The position numbers and the translations under genes were made by a program. Under the pieces are notes generated by a model. It searched no databases and had not been told where the DNA came from. It was given only the letters and a program-made list of their open reading frames with translations. 37,911 nucleotides of DNA from Candidatus Cloacimonadota bacterium (lineage in GTDB: Bacteria; Cloacimonadota; Cloacimonadia; JGIOTU-2): assembly GCA_030628975.1 (NCBI GenBank), contig DAOVPZ010000001.1:1-37911 (forward strand), read 5' to 3'. Below, in pieces: positions 1 to 6,259 of this stretch; position 1 is the first letter of the stretch, and every line of letters starts with the position of its first letter.

Positions 1-744
1 GGAATAGTTTATATTGATGAAATTGATAAGATTGCACGAAAATCTGAAGCTCCTTCAATTACAAGAGATGTTTCAGGAGAAGGTGTACAACAGGCATTAC
101 TAAAAATTTTAGAAGGCGCTATAGTAAATGTTCCACCAAAAGGTGGAAGAAAACATCCACATCAAGAGTTTATTGAAATTGATACAAAAAATATACTATT
201 TATTGTTGGTGGTACTTTCAATGGACTTGAGAAGATTATTGAAAGAAGAATTAATAAGAAAAATATTGGATTTGGTTCGGAACTCATTGGTTTATATTCA
301 GACAAAAAAAGTGAGATACTAAGAAAGGTAGAACCACAAGACCTTTTAAAATATGGCATAATTCCAGAATTAGTTGGACGACTACCTGTTGTAACCACAT
401 TATCAGAATTAAATAAAGAGGCTTTGAAAAAGATACTTACAACACCTAAAAATGCTTTGAGCAAACAGTATGAAGCGTTATTTGCTTTGGAAAATGTTAG
501 CCTAAAATTTAATGATGATGCTTTGGAAGCAATCGCAGAAATTGCTATGAAACGGGAATCTGGAGCAAGGGGACTTCGTGCAATTATGGAGTCGATTATG
601 ACTGATATTATGTATCAATTACCAGATATGAATGATGTAAACGAATGTAATATTACAAAAGATGTAATAATAAATAAAAACAAACCAATCTTTAAGATAA
701 AAACAAGCACAATTTCTGAAGAAAAAAAGCAACTGATCGCATAA
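1..744 (+). CDS. clpX: ATP-dependent Clp protease ATP-binding subunit ClpX, 3' part
   Basis: The frame is open from the first base and ends with TAA at 742-744, giving 247 residues of ClpX; the N-terminal zinc-binding domain and Walker A lie outside the window. The visible part begins at Walker B (IDEIDKIA), followed by the ClpX signatures SGEGVQQALLKILEG, GRKHPHQEF and IPELVGRLPVV, then sensor 2 (ESGARGLRAIME). ClpX is the AAA+ unfoldase that threads tagged proteins into ClpP in the cytoplasm. The C-terminus (about 25 residues after DVIINKNK) is lysine-rich and ends in an ordinary way. No frameshift is seen. The next feature downstream is a tRNA, so clpX ends its transcription unit here. Identification is secure; only the 5' boundary is missing. 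Confidence 0.97.
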   Translation, partial: GIVYIDEIDKIARKSEAPSITRDVSGEGVQQALLKILEGAIVNVPPKGGRKHPHQEFIEIDTKNILFIVGGTFNGLEKIIERRINKKNIGFGSELIGLYSDKKSEILRKVEPQDLLKYGIIPELVGRLPVVTTLSELNKEALKKILTTPKNALSKQYEALFALENVSLKFNDDALEAIAEIAMKRESGARGLRAIMESIMTDIMYQLPDMNDVNECNITKDVIINKNKPIFKIKTSTISEEKKQLIA

Positions 745-846
745 GATTTTTTAATAATTTACTTTTTCTTGACAGGAAATTTTAATACTTAAAGAAGATA
801 TTTAAATTAGGTTCCACAGTAGCTCAGCGGTAGAGCAGGTGGCTGT

Positions 847-1403
847 AGGAAAATGAACTGATTGGTGATAAACGTAGTTACAGAGATAGAAGTGAATATT
901 TAATTGATGCTGTCCAGAAAAGAAGAAAGAAAATCCGACAAATGTCAATTGATTATAAAGGTGGACAATGTCAATTATGTGGATATGAAAAATGCCTGCA
1001 AGCTCTTGAATTCCATCATTTGGAATCATCTTGTAAAGATTTTGGGATATCGGATAAAGGTTATACTAGAAGCTGGAAAAAATAAAAGAAGAGCTTGATA
1101 AATGTATTCTACTTTGTGCAAATTGTCACTGTGAGGTTCACTCCGGACTGCAGCTTCCACGAGAAATCGTGGTTGAAAAATTGGGTGAATTCAGGGAAGC
1201 CTGCCCTTCACTTTAAGTGAAGAATGGTAATCCTGAGCCAAGTCCTGACTATATGTCGGGGAAGGTGCAGAGACTAGAGCTTCGGCTCGTACTCCGAACA
1301 GATTTCGGGGGAAGCGCCCAACACCCTACCTTTCTCCTGATAAATATCGGGATGGAACGGGTGATGAGATAGTCCAAGCCCAGGAGAAATTCTGGGGCAC
1401 TTG
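847..1403 (+). ncRNA. group I intron (557 nt) in tRNA-Asn
   Basis: The 3' half carries the conserved core in order: an AATCCTGAGCCAAG-like P/Q segment (about 1230-1244), GGTGCAGAGACTAGAG (R/P7, about 1265-1280) and GGGTGATGAGATAGTCC (S, about 1359-1375). Small hairpins lie between (CCACGAgaaaTCGTGG near 1157-1172 and CTTCACTTTAAGTGAAG near 1206-1222). The last base is G (1403) and the preceding exon base is T (846). A candidate internal guide GCAGCT near 1151-1156 could pair with exon GGCTGT (two wobble pairs), putting the endonuclease ORF in an extended P1 loop; that fold is inference. Bacterial tRNA introns of this class are known mainly in tRNA-Leu, fMet, Ile and Arg. Confidence 0.85.
849..1216 (+). 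pseudogene. intron-encoded HNH homing endonuclease, frameshifted
   Basis: The first frame, open from 849, reads YRDRSEYLIDAVQKRRKKI, then CQLCGYEKC, LEFHHL and GYTRSWKK, and hits TAA at 1083-1085. The protein continues one frame over from about 1082 as IKEELDKCILLCANCHCEVH to TAA at 1214-1216. Together this is a compact HNH nuclease of about 115 residues with two CxxC zinc-knuckle pairs (CQLC, CANC) and the HH and H-x3-H catalytic elements. The break lies in an A6 run (1077-1082); seven As would restore one frame. No ATG precedes the domain: ATG at 942 would remove the N-terminal helix, while CTG 858 or ATT 861 are weak alternatives. HNH enzymes of this form drive intron homing. It is either a decaying copy, a slippage-expressed gene or a single-base assembly error. 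Confidence 0.78.
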
Positions 1404-1437
1404 TAACCACTTTGTCGGGGGTTCAAATCCCTCCTGT

Positions 1438-1490
1438 GGAGCCATTTTACTCCTCATCCTTGCGAAGGTTTTAAACCTTCGCAAGGTTTA
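1438..1490 (+). repeat. 53-bp direct repeat, copy 1 (tRNA-Asn 3' end plus hairpin)
   Basis: This segment starts in the tRNA acceptor stem (GGAGCCA) and runs through the downstream hairpin. It recurs at 1903-1955 with a single A/G difference. The two copies bracket the GIY-YIG ORF and a tRNA-like remnant, as expected for att-type duplication or recombination at a tRNA 3' end. Confidence 0.85.
1458..1486 (+). terminator. 13-bp hairpin downstream of tRNA-Asn, probable terminator
   Basis: CCTTGCGAAGGTT pairs perfectly with AACCTTCGCAAGG around a TTA loop, followed by TTTATTTAT. It sits 13 nt after the tRNA CCA, so a terminator role is likely. It is part of the direct repeat and therefore also occurs at 1923-1951. 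Confidence 0.6.
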
Positions 1491-1500
1491 TTTATGGTTA

Positions 1501-1758
1501 ATTTATTCATATTTTACTTATGTTTTATATTCAAAGAAATATGATAAAATTTATATTGGATTTACCTTAAATTTAGATAAAAGGATATATTATCACAATA
1601 AAGGAATTAAGGGTTGGACTGCAAAATATATCCCTTGGAACTTAGTTTATTCAGAAGAATTTTCAACAAAGAAAGAAGCTTTTAAAAGGGAAAAAGAATT
1701 AAAATCATATCAAGGTAGAAAGTTCATAAAAGAAAAGATTTTGTGCGAAATATCATAA
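1501..1758 (+). CDS. GIY-YIG domain nuclease-like protein (UPF0213/YhbQ type), start uncertain
   Basis: The frame reads YFTYVLYSKKYDKIYIGFT, a YVL-x10-YIG form of the GIY-YIG motif, then LDKRIYYHNKGIKGWTAKY, PWNLVYSEEF, the catalytic-type glutamate region KKEAFKREKELKSYQGRKF and a TAA at 1756-1758. At about 85 residues it matches the usual length of these single-domain proteins, which are related to homing and repair nucleases. No ATG or GTG lies in frame upstream of the domain; I start it at ATT 1501. An out-of-frame ATG at 1494 would join if one base were removed around 1497-1501, so the 5' end may be frameshifted. The ORF lies between the two copies of the tRNA-3'-end repeat, which suggests it travelled with, or was trapped by, that duplication. 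Confidence 0.72.
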   Translation: MYSYFTYVLYSKKYDKIYIGFTLNLDKRIYYHNKGIKGWTAKYIPWNLVYSEEFSTKKEAFKREKELKSYQGRKFIKEKILCEIS

Positions 1759-1773
1759 GAACTTAATCATTTG

Positions 1774-1906
1774 CAGGTGCTTGTATCCGCCAGCACCGAC
1801 TTGTCGGCATCCCGTAAACGGGGCTGGCGGACGGGGGTTCACCTGTTCTCCGAAGTCCCGATTAAGTCGGGACGAAGGATGAAAATCCCTCCGCCAGTTG
1901 GCGGAG
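1774..1906 (+). repeat. tRNA-like remnant carrying palindromic insertions
   Basis: Pieces of the upstream tRNA recur in order: gcaggtg near 1774, cttgta near 1780, cgggggttca about 1832-1841, aaatccctcc about 1883-1892 and ggagcca near 1903-1909. Between them sit (a) about 1786-1831, TCCGCCAG/CTGGCGGA stem enclosing hairpins CCGACttGTCGG and CCCGTaaACGGG; (b) about 1842-1882, GTCCCGAttaagTCGGGAC; (c) about 1889-1905, TCCGCCAgtTGGCGGA, which replaces the acceptor stem. One insertion splits the T loop. It cannot fold as a functional tRNA, so I read it as a decayed duplicate hit by REP/MITE-like palindromes. Confidence 0.6.
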
Positions 1907-1955
1907 CCATTTTACTCCTCATCCTTGCGAAGGTTTTGAACCTTCGCAAGGTTTA
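1903..1955 (+). repeat. 53-bp direct repeat, copy 2
   Basis: 52 of 53 positions match 1438-1490, including the end of the acceptor stem, the CCA and the 13-bp hairpin. It marks the right edge of the GIY-YIG/tRNA-remnant segment. Confidence 0.85.
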
Positions 1956-1989
1956 AACATTCAAAAAGTAAGCTTCATATAATTTATCA

Positions 1990-2008
1990 AAATAACTTGA
2001 CTATCAAT
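1990..2008 (+). promoter_or_regulatory. AAAATAACTTGACTATCAA motif, copy 1
   Basis: This 19-mer occurs identically at 30910-30928, upstream of the redox gene at 31001; a near copy (ATTACTTGAGTATCAA) lies at 21641-21656. The TTGACT core resembles a -35 box, but no -10 box is found at 16-18 nt spacing here, so its role is unclear. It lies in the gap 1956-2213, which otherwise contains only the candidate promoter at 2161. Confidence 0.35.
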
Positions 2009-2160
2009 GATTACACTTTCTTTTGCTTTATATCTATGCATCTTTTTATAAATATAATAACAACATTTATATCCGTAATTTTTTCGGATAAATCCGAAAT
2101 AAATACTTATTTCTTGACAGCAATATTTATTAAACCATTTACTATAAACAAATTACAACT

Positions 2161-2176
2161 TGGCATAATTTTTGTT
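2161..2176 (+). promoter_or_regulatory. possible sigma-54 (-24/-12) promoter for the receiver-liv unit
   Basis: TGGCATAATTTTTGTT resembles the consensus TGGCACG-N4-TTGCW: the GG and TTG elements are in the right phase, but the -12 C is T. It sits 38 nt before the ATG at 2214. A sigma-54 activator is encoded in the same window (16468-17889), which makes the call plausible. No activator binding palindrome was recognised. Confidence 0.4.
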
Positions 2177-2213
2177 ATATAAAAATTAATTAAGTGATTT
2201 AGGGTTCAAAATT

Positions 2214-2582
2214 ATGGAAAAGAAAAAAATCCTTATAGTTGATGATCAAAAAATGTACCTAAAATCTCTTGAGATTGTTTTAAAGAAGAAGTATGATGTA
2301 TTTCTATCTAATTCTTATGATAGCGCAATTGAACAATTAAAAAAGGAAATTAACATTGCACTAATAGATATACGTCTTGATGAAAATGACGATTCTAATA
2401 TTGATGGATTAAAAATTCTTGAATGGATTAAAATGAATAAACCTGAAATCTCTACTTTTGTTATGAGTGCATATCGAGAGTTTAGTTATGCAGAACAGGC
2501 CTTAAACTTGGGTGCAAGGCATTTTTTCAAAAAGCCAATTGATGTGATTAGTTTGATTGCTATTTTAGAAGATAAAAGTTAA
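2214..2582 (+). CDS. stand-alone receiver (CheY-like) response regulator
   Basis: The 122 residues form one receiver domain: acidic pair D10-D11 (ILIVDDQ), phospho-acceptor D52 (IALIDIRLDE), the Ser/Thr switch in FVMSAY and the conserved Lys in FFKKPID. No output domain follows, so it acts by protein contact or as a phosphorelay intermediate in the cytoplasm. An extra DENDDSN stretch lies after the phospho-Asp, a loop insertion also seen in the receiver of the NtrC-type protein at 16468 (FDENNPDYLQG), which suggests a shared kinase family. The stop is one base before the livH ATG, so it is probably translationally linked to the transporter. The preceding site is a weak Shine-Dalgarno (agggtt). 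The partner kinase may be the one at 9080-12614; this is inference. Confidence 0.9.
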   Translation: MEKKKILIVDDQKMYLKSLEIVLKKKYDVFLSNSYDSAIEQLKKEINIALIDIRLDENDDSNIDGLKILEWIKMNKPEISTFVMSAYREFSYAEQALNLGARHFFKKPIDVISLIAILEDKS

Positions 2583-2583
2583 T

Positions 2584-3453
2584 ATGTTACTCCAGTTGCT
2601 CGTAAATGGATTAATTATTGGCTCTATTTATTCTATTGTTGCATTGGGTTATGCACTAATATATAATACTACACATATCTTTCATATTGCTTATGCGTCA
2701 ATCTACATGTTTTCTTCTTATATGTTACTATCTTTTTATATAAATTTAAATATTCCGTTCATTATATCTTTTATTATTGCTATTGGGTTAACAATCCTTT
2801 TGAGCGTTTTGATTGAGATTTTAGTATATCGTCCACTAAATAAAAAAAGAAGTTCTCTTAATGTAGTTTTGATTAGTTCTATTGGCATAATGATTGTTGT
2901 GATTAATATAATAGCTATGTTTTATGGAAATGAAACTCAAATTTTGAATCCAAACATTTCAAAGTCAATATCAATTGGAAATATTATTATTACCTATAGC
3001 CAACTTGCTCAATTTATTGTTAGCTTAGTCTTAATCTTTATATTTCTAATCTTTTTAAAGTTTACTAAGTTTGGAATCAAAACCCGTGCAATGCGAGATG
3101 ATAGTATTTTATGCAAAGTATTTGGTATGGATATTAATAGAATGAGATTGATGTTATTTATGCTAAGTGCATTATTTGCAGCGGTAGGAAGTGGATTAGT
3201 TGCTTTTGATGTGGGAATGGACCCTTATGTTGGAATGCCTATGCTTTTAAATGCTATTGTAGCCCTGATTATAGGTGGAGTTGGACGTTTTGAAGCACCA
3301 ATTCTTGGAGGGTTTATTATTGGAATTCTGCAGTCTTTAACAGTCTGGGTGTTTTCTTCTCGTTGGCAAGATGCAGTTACATTTATTTTATTGATCTTAT
3401 TCTTGCTTTTAAGACCTCAGGGATTATTAGGCGAAAAGAAAAGAGCGGTTTGA
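2584..3453 (+). CDS. livH: branched-chain amino-acid ABC transporter permease LivH
   Basis: This 289-residue inner-membrane protein matches the usual LivH length and layout, with about eight hydrophobic helices. The start MLLQLLVNGLIIGSIYSIVA is typical, as are LGYALIYNTTHIFHIA, the cytoplasmic EAA-like loop near KTRAMRDDSILCKVFGMD and the C-terminal GGVGRFEAPILGGFIIGILQ. It pairs with LivM to form the channel for branched-chain amino acids or related solutes. It directly follows the receiver gene (1-nt gap). In most genomes livM follows closely; here 520 nt holding an S23-type element separate them. The C-terminal LLLRPQGLLGEKKRAV is the normal family ending, so the insertion did not truncate the gene. 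Confidence 0.93.
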   Translation: MLLQLLVNGLIIGSIYSIVALGYALIYNTTHIFHIAYASIYMFSSYMLLSFYINLNIPFIISFIIAIGLTILLSVLIEILVYRPLNKKRSSLNVVLISSIGIMIVVINIIAMFYGNETQILNPNISKSISIGNIIITYSQLAQFIVSLVLIFIFLIFLKFTKFGIKTRAMRDDSILCKVFGMDINRMRLMLFMLSALFAAVGSGLVAFDVGMDPYVGMPMLLNAIVALIIGGVGRFEAPILGGFIIGILQSLTVWVFSSRWQDAVTFILLILFLLLRPQGLLGEKKRAV

Positions 3454-3973
3454 TAGCCAATAGCCAGTAGCCATTTGCCATTAGCAGGACAGAGACATCC
3501 ACTTTTGGCTAATTGCTATAGGTTGAAGGCAAAAGGCTATATATTATGAGAAAAATTAGAAATTATGAATTATTCAAGGTTGCTCATTCATTAGTTTTAG
3601 ATATTTATAAAATTACTACTTATTTCCCCGATAGCGAAAGATTTGGTATTATTTCTCAAATGAGACGAGCTGCTTATTCAATTCCTGCAAATATCATTGA
3701 AGGGAATACAAAAGGAGAAAAGGAATTTATTCATTTTCTTAAAATATCTTTGGGCTCTTGTGAAGAATTAAGATATTTCCTTTTGCTTTCAAAGGATTTA
3801 CAGTATTTAAAGGAAAAGGATTTTGAAAAACTTGAAGAAAGAGCTTTATATGTAATTAAGATGATAAGATCATTAATAAAAAAAATTACAAAAGAAGATC
3901 TAACCAATGCTAAAAAACGCTAAAGGCTATAGGCAAAAGGCTATCAGTTAACGGCTATCGGCTAAAGGCTAAA
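3454..3973 (+). mobile_element. IVS-like element 1: S23/IVP gene between inverted GGCTA-heptamer arrays
   Basis: Upstream of the ORF (about 3454-3486) are tandem degenerate 7-mers of the form TAGCCAN. Downstream (about 3922-3973) are GGCTATA, GGCAAAA, GGCTATC, GGCTATC, GGCTAAA and GGCTAAA, the reverse complement of the same unit. The two arrays can form a long imperfect stem around the gene, the arrangement of 23S rRNA intervening sequences. The element separates livH from livM exactly at their gene boundaries. Confidence 0.62.
3546..3923 (+). CDS. four-helix-bundle protein, S23/23S-rRNA-IVP family
   Basis: This is a 125-residue helical protein with the family signature: IRNYELFKVAHSLVLDIYKI at the start, FGIISQMRRAAYSIPANIIEG in the middle, and FIHFLKISLGSCEELRYFLLL. 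This family is found inside 23S rRNA intervening sequences, and related folds (Avd) act in diversity-generating retroelements. Its biochemical role is unknown; nucleic-acid binding is suspected because of the basic helices. No reverse transcriptase or template repeat lies nearby, so it is not an Avd of a retroelement here. It is encoded inside the liv operon on the same strand and has its own heptamer-repeat flanks. Start ATG 3546 follows a heptamer and has no clear ribosome site. Confidence 0.88.
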   Translation: MRKIRNYELFKVAHSLVLDIYKITTYFPDSERFGIISQMRRAAYSIPANIIEGNTKGEKEFIHFLKISLGSCEELRYFLLLSKDLQYLKEKDFEKLEERALYVIKMIRSLIKKITKEDLTNAKKR

Positions 3974-4846
3974 ATGAACTACATTTTCCATATAATCATA
4001 ATCATTAATATTTATATTATATTGACTGTTAGTACTAATCTTTTAGTGGGAATGGCTAATTTGATTTCATTAGCCCAAGCAGCATTTTATGGGTTTGGTG
4101 CATATCTTGGAGTATTAGCTTTGATGATATTAAAACTCCCTATGATCCCAACAATCTTTTTTGTAATGTTTTTCACCGCTCTTTTAAGCTTGATTATAGC
4201 TTTTCCATCTCTTAGATTAAAAGGTGACTATTTTATATTAGCTACTTTAGGATTTCAATTAATTGTATTTACAGTTTTATATAATTGGATTTCTGTAACA
4301 AGAGGTCCTTATGGAATTCCTGGAATTCCTGCACCAAAACTTATTGGGATAATACCAGTTTCAGGCATAATTCCATTCTTAGTATTGAGTTCTATTTTAG
4401 CTGGTTTTGTTATATTTATTTTTTATAAATTAGTACATTCTCCTTTCGGTAGAGTATTGAAGGGGTTACGAGATGATGAGATTGCAGTAAAATCTCTGGG
4501 ACGAAATGTAACAAATTACAAAATATTAACATTTGCAATATCAAGTGCTTTTATTGGTATTGCTGGGTTTATTTATGCAAGTTATGTTACTTATATTGAT
4601 CCCACCAGTTTCAATTTAGATGAAGCAATATTTATACTCGCTGCAGTATTAATTGGAGGAACTGGAAATATAAAAGGACCTGTTGTAGGTGCAATTTTTG
4701 TGGTTATTTTACCTGAGCTTCTTCGTTTTGTTGGATTTCCAAGTAGTATCGCAGCTAATTTAAGACAAATTGTGTATGGTTTAGCATTAATAATTCTAAT
4801 GCGTTATAGACCCCAGGGTATAGCTGGAGAATATAAATTACAATGA
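3974..4846 (+). CDS. livM: branched-chain amino-acid ABC transporter permease LivM
   Basis: The 290 residues match LivM: NLLVGMANLISLAQAAFYG near the N-terminus, SLRLKGDYFILATLGFQ, the EAA-type cytoplasmic loop SPFGRVLKGLRDDEIAVKSLG and the C-terminal GGTGNIKGPVVGAIFVVILPE, ending with RYRPQGIAGEY. It is the second inner-membrane channel subunit. The start codon follows directly after the last GGCTAAA heptamer of the inserted element, so its original ribosome-binding site seems to have been replaced; expression may depend on read-through from livH. It overlaps livG by four bases (ATGA), indicating coupling. No missing segments are visible. Confidence 0.93.
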   Translation: MNYIFHIIIIINIYIILTVSTNLLVGMANLISLAQAAFYGFGAYLGVLALMILKLPMIPTIFFVMFFTALLSLIIAFPSLRLKGDYFILATLGFQLIVFTVLYNWISVTRGPYGIPGIPAPKLIGIIPVSGIIPFLVLSSILAGFVIFIFYKLVHSPFGRVLKGLRDDEIAVKSLGRNVTNYKILTFAISSAFIGIAGFIYASYVTYIDPTSFNLDEAIFILAAVLIGGTGNIKGPVVGAIFVVILPELLRFVGFPSSIAANLRQIVYGLALIILMRYRPQGIAGEYKLQ

Positions 4847-5673
4847 ATGAAGATATTCTACAAATTAACTCTGTAAAAAAAAGCTTTGTTCGGAATATAA
4901 TTGATGTTCGCGGTAAGGAAGAAAATGAACGATTCTTTATCATTGATGATCTGGATTTACAGATTCCTCGAGAGAAAATTACAGCCTTGATAGGTGGAAA
5001 TGGTGCAGGAAAAACCACACTTTTTAATATTATTTCCGGATTTATGAGTCCTGATTCAGGTGATATTATATATCAAGCAGAAAATAAACAAATGTCTATT
5101 ATCGGTCTATTACCATATAAAATCACTCGTCTTGGAATTGGAAGGATGTTTCAGGATGACCATATTTTTCATGATATGAGTGTATTGGATAATATGCTAT
5201 TGGCAGATGCGGATGATTTTGGAGAATTTCCTTTTATTTCTATAATTTATAATAGGAAGAATAAAATTATTGAACAGGAACGAATTGAAAAGGCAAATAG
5301 TATATTTAAGGAATTATTTGGTGAAGATAATCCTTTCTGGGAAAAAAGGGATGAGCCTGCCAAATCCCTTTCTTATGGACAGCAGCGTTTATTAGGTTTA
5401 GCGCGTCTATTTATGGGTAATTATGATTTGGTTCTGTTAGATGAACCAACCGCGGGTGTGAATCCACAGATAATTAATCAAATATTGATAATTATTCGCA
5501 GTATGGTGGAAGAAAAAGATGTGACAGTTTTTCTTATTGAACATAATATGAAAGTTGTGCTTGATTTAGCTGATTTCTGCAGTTTTATGAGTCATGGAAA
5601 AATTACTGCATTTGGAACACCAGATGATGTTATAGGTAATGATGAGGTTCGGAGAACATATTTGGGGGTATAG
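4843..5673 (+). CDS. livG: branched-chain amino-acid ABC transporter ATPase LivG
   Basis: This 276-residue cytoplasmic ABC ATPase has Walker A GGNGAGKTT (51-59), the LivG-specific Q-loop region GIGRMFQDDHIFHDMSVLDNM, signature LSYGQQRLLGLARL, Walker B LVLLDEPTAGVNP (about 196-208) and switch His in FLIEHNM. LivG works as a heterodimer with LivF to power the LivHM channel. It differs from average LivG in a hydrophilic insert before Walker A (about residues 20-32, DVRGKEENERFF) and a FISIIYNRKNKIIEQERIEK linker. It overlaps livM by four bases. Downstream, instead of livF, is a second S23-type element. Confidence 0.93.
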   Translation: MNEDILQINSVKKSFVRNIIDVRGKEENERFFIIDDLDLQIPREKITALIGGNGAGKTTLFNIISGFMSPDSGDIIYQAENKQMSIIGLLPYKITRLGIGRMFQDDHIFHDMSVLDNMLLADADDFGEFPFISIIYNRKNKIIEQERIEKANSIFKELFGEDNPFWEKRDEPAKSLSYGQQRLLGLARLFMGNYDLVLLDEPTAGVNPQIINQILIIIRSMVEEKDVTVFLIEHNMKVVLDLADFCSFMSHGKITAFGTPDDVIGNDEVRRTYLGV

Positions 5674-6250
5674 GGTGTATAAGTTACAAGTTGCAGGTTG
5701 CAGGTTGCAGATTAAAGGTTGCAAGTTGCAGGTTACAGGTTGCAAGGTTTATGTATGTATGAAAAATTTTATAACCTGAAAACAATTAATTAAGGATTAT
5801 AAGTAAGAGAGACTGAAATGAAATCATACAAAGACTTAGATATTTATAAAGATTCATATTCCTTTGCTATTCAAGTTCACAAATTAAGCTTGGAATTACC
5901 AAAATATGAATTGTATGAAACTGGAAGCCAGGTTAGAAGATCGTCAAAAAGTATTACTGCTAATATTGTTGAGGGATATGGAAGAAAAAGATATAAATTA
6001 GAATTTATCAGATTTTTAGTCTTTTCACATGCCAGTTGTGATGAAACGATTGTTCATTTAAAATTTATCAATGATCTATATGAAAATTTGTGTGAAAAAA
6101 CACAAGAAATGATTAGTAAGTATACTGAACTAAGTAAAAAAATATATAAGTTTATTGAATATGTTGAAAATAATTGGAAAAAATAATATTCAAGTTGCAT
6201 ATTCGGTTTTACAAATTATTGTAACCTGCAACTTGAAACCTGCAACCTAA
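5674..6250 (+). mobile_element. IVS-like element 2: S23/IVP gene between inverted RGTTGCA-heptamer arrays
   Basis: The left flank (about 5681-5746) reads as successive 7-mers: AGTTACA, AGTTGCA, GGTTGCA, GGTTGCA, GATTAAA, GGTTGCA, AGTTGCA, GGTTACA, GGTTGCA. The right flank (about 6220-6250) has TGTAACC, TGCAACT, TGAAACC, TGCAACC, the reverse complement. The architecture and 7-nt period match element 1, but the repeat unit is unrelated. The element sits exactly between livG and livF. Confidence 0.65.
5818..6186 (+). CDS. four-helix-bundle protein, S23/23S-rRNA-IVP family (second copy)
   Basis: A 122-residue helical protein with the same pattern as the product of 3546-3923: MKSYKDLDIYKDSYSFAIQV at the start, YETGSQVRRSSKSITANIVEG and FIRFLVFSHASCDETIVHL. 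The two copies share the family core (QxRR, ANIxEG, FxxFL) but are clearly divergent in sequence, so they are separate arrivals and not a local duplication. Function is unknown; members in rRNA introns are thought to bind RNA or help element maintenance. The gene is on the same strand as the liv operon and has a purine-rich leader (aagtaagagagactgaa) before its ATG, unlike the first copy. The adjacent heptamer arrays define the element boundaries. Confidence 0.88.
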   Translation: MKSYKDLDIYKDSYSFAIQVHKLSLELPKYELYETGSQVRRSSKSITANIVEGYGRKRYKLEFIRFLVFSHASCDETIVHLKFINDLYENLCEKTQEMISKYTELSKKIYKFIEYVENNWKK

Positions 6251-6259
6251 TTATAAATT

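Larger units (their letters stand above)
813..1444 (+). tRNA. tRNA-Asn(GUU), interrupted by a group I intron
   Basis: Exons are 813-846 and 1404-1444. Joined, they give a 75-nt cloverleaf: acceptor TCCACAG pairs with CTGTGGA; D arm GCTC/GAGC; anticodon stem GGTGG pairs with CCACT (one G-U); loop CTGTTAA with anticodon GTT; T arm GGGGG-TTCAAAT-CCCTC; discriminator G; CCA encoded at 1442-1444. The intron separates anticodon positions 35 and 36: the 5' exon ends in T and the intron ends in G, as group I splicing requires. Placing the junction elsewhere would suggest a Thr (UGU) anticodon, but that breaks the terminal-G rule; the TCC start and G discriminator also fit tRNA-Asn better. The gene lies about 70 nt downstream of clpX, with a TTGACA box at 769-774. 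Confidence 0.88.

Noticed and set aside
813..1444. Reading the split tRNA as tRNA-Thr(UGU)
   Set aside because: Joining ...GGCT to TGTAACC also gives a seven-base loop, but the intron would then end in T, not G; the TCC start, G discriminator and CTGTTAA loop match tRNA-Asn.
1771..1956. Plus-strand 61-residue ORF over the tRNA remnant
   Set aside because: It is composed of palindromes and tRNA debris and has no protein-like features.
3454..6250. A CRISPR array or diversity-generating retroelement around the S23 genes
   Set aside because: The repeats are degenerate 7-mers without unique spacers, and no Cas gene, reverse transcriptase or template/variable repeat pair is present.
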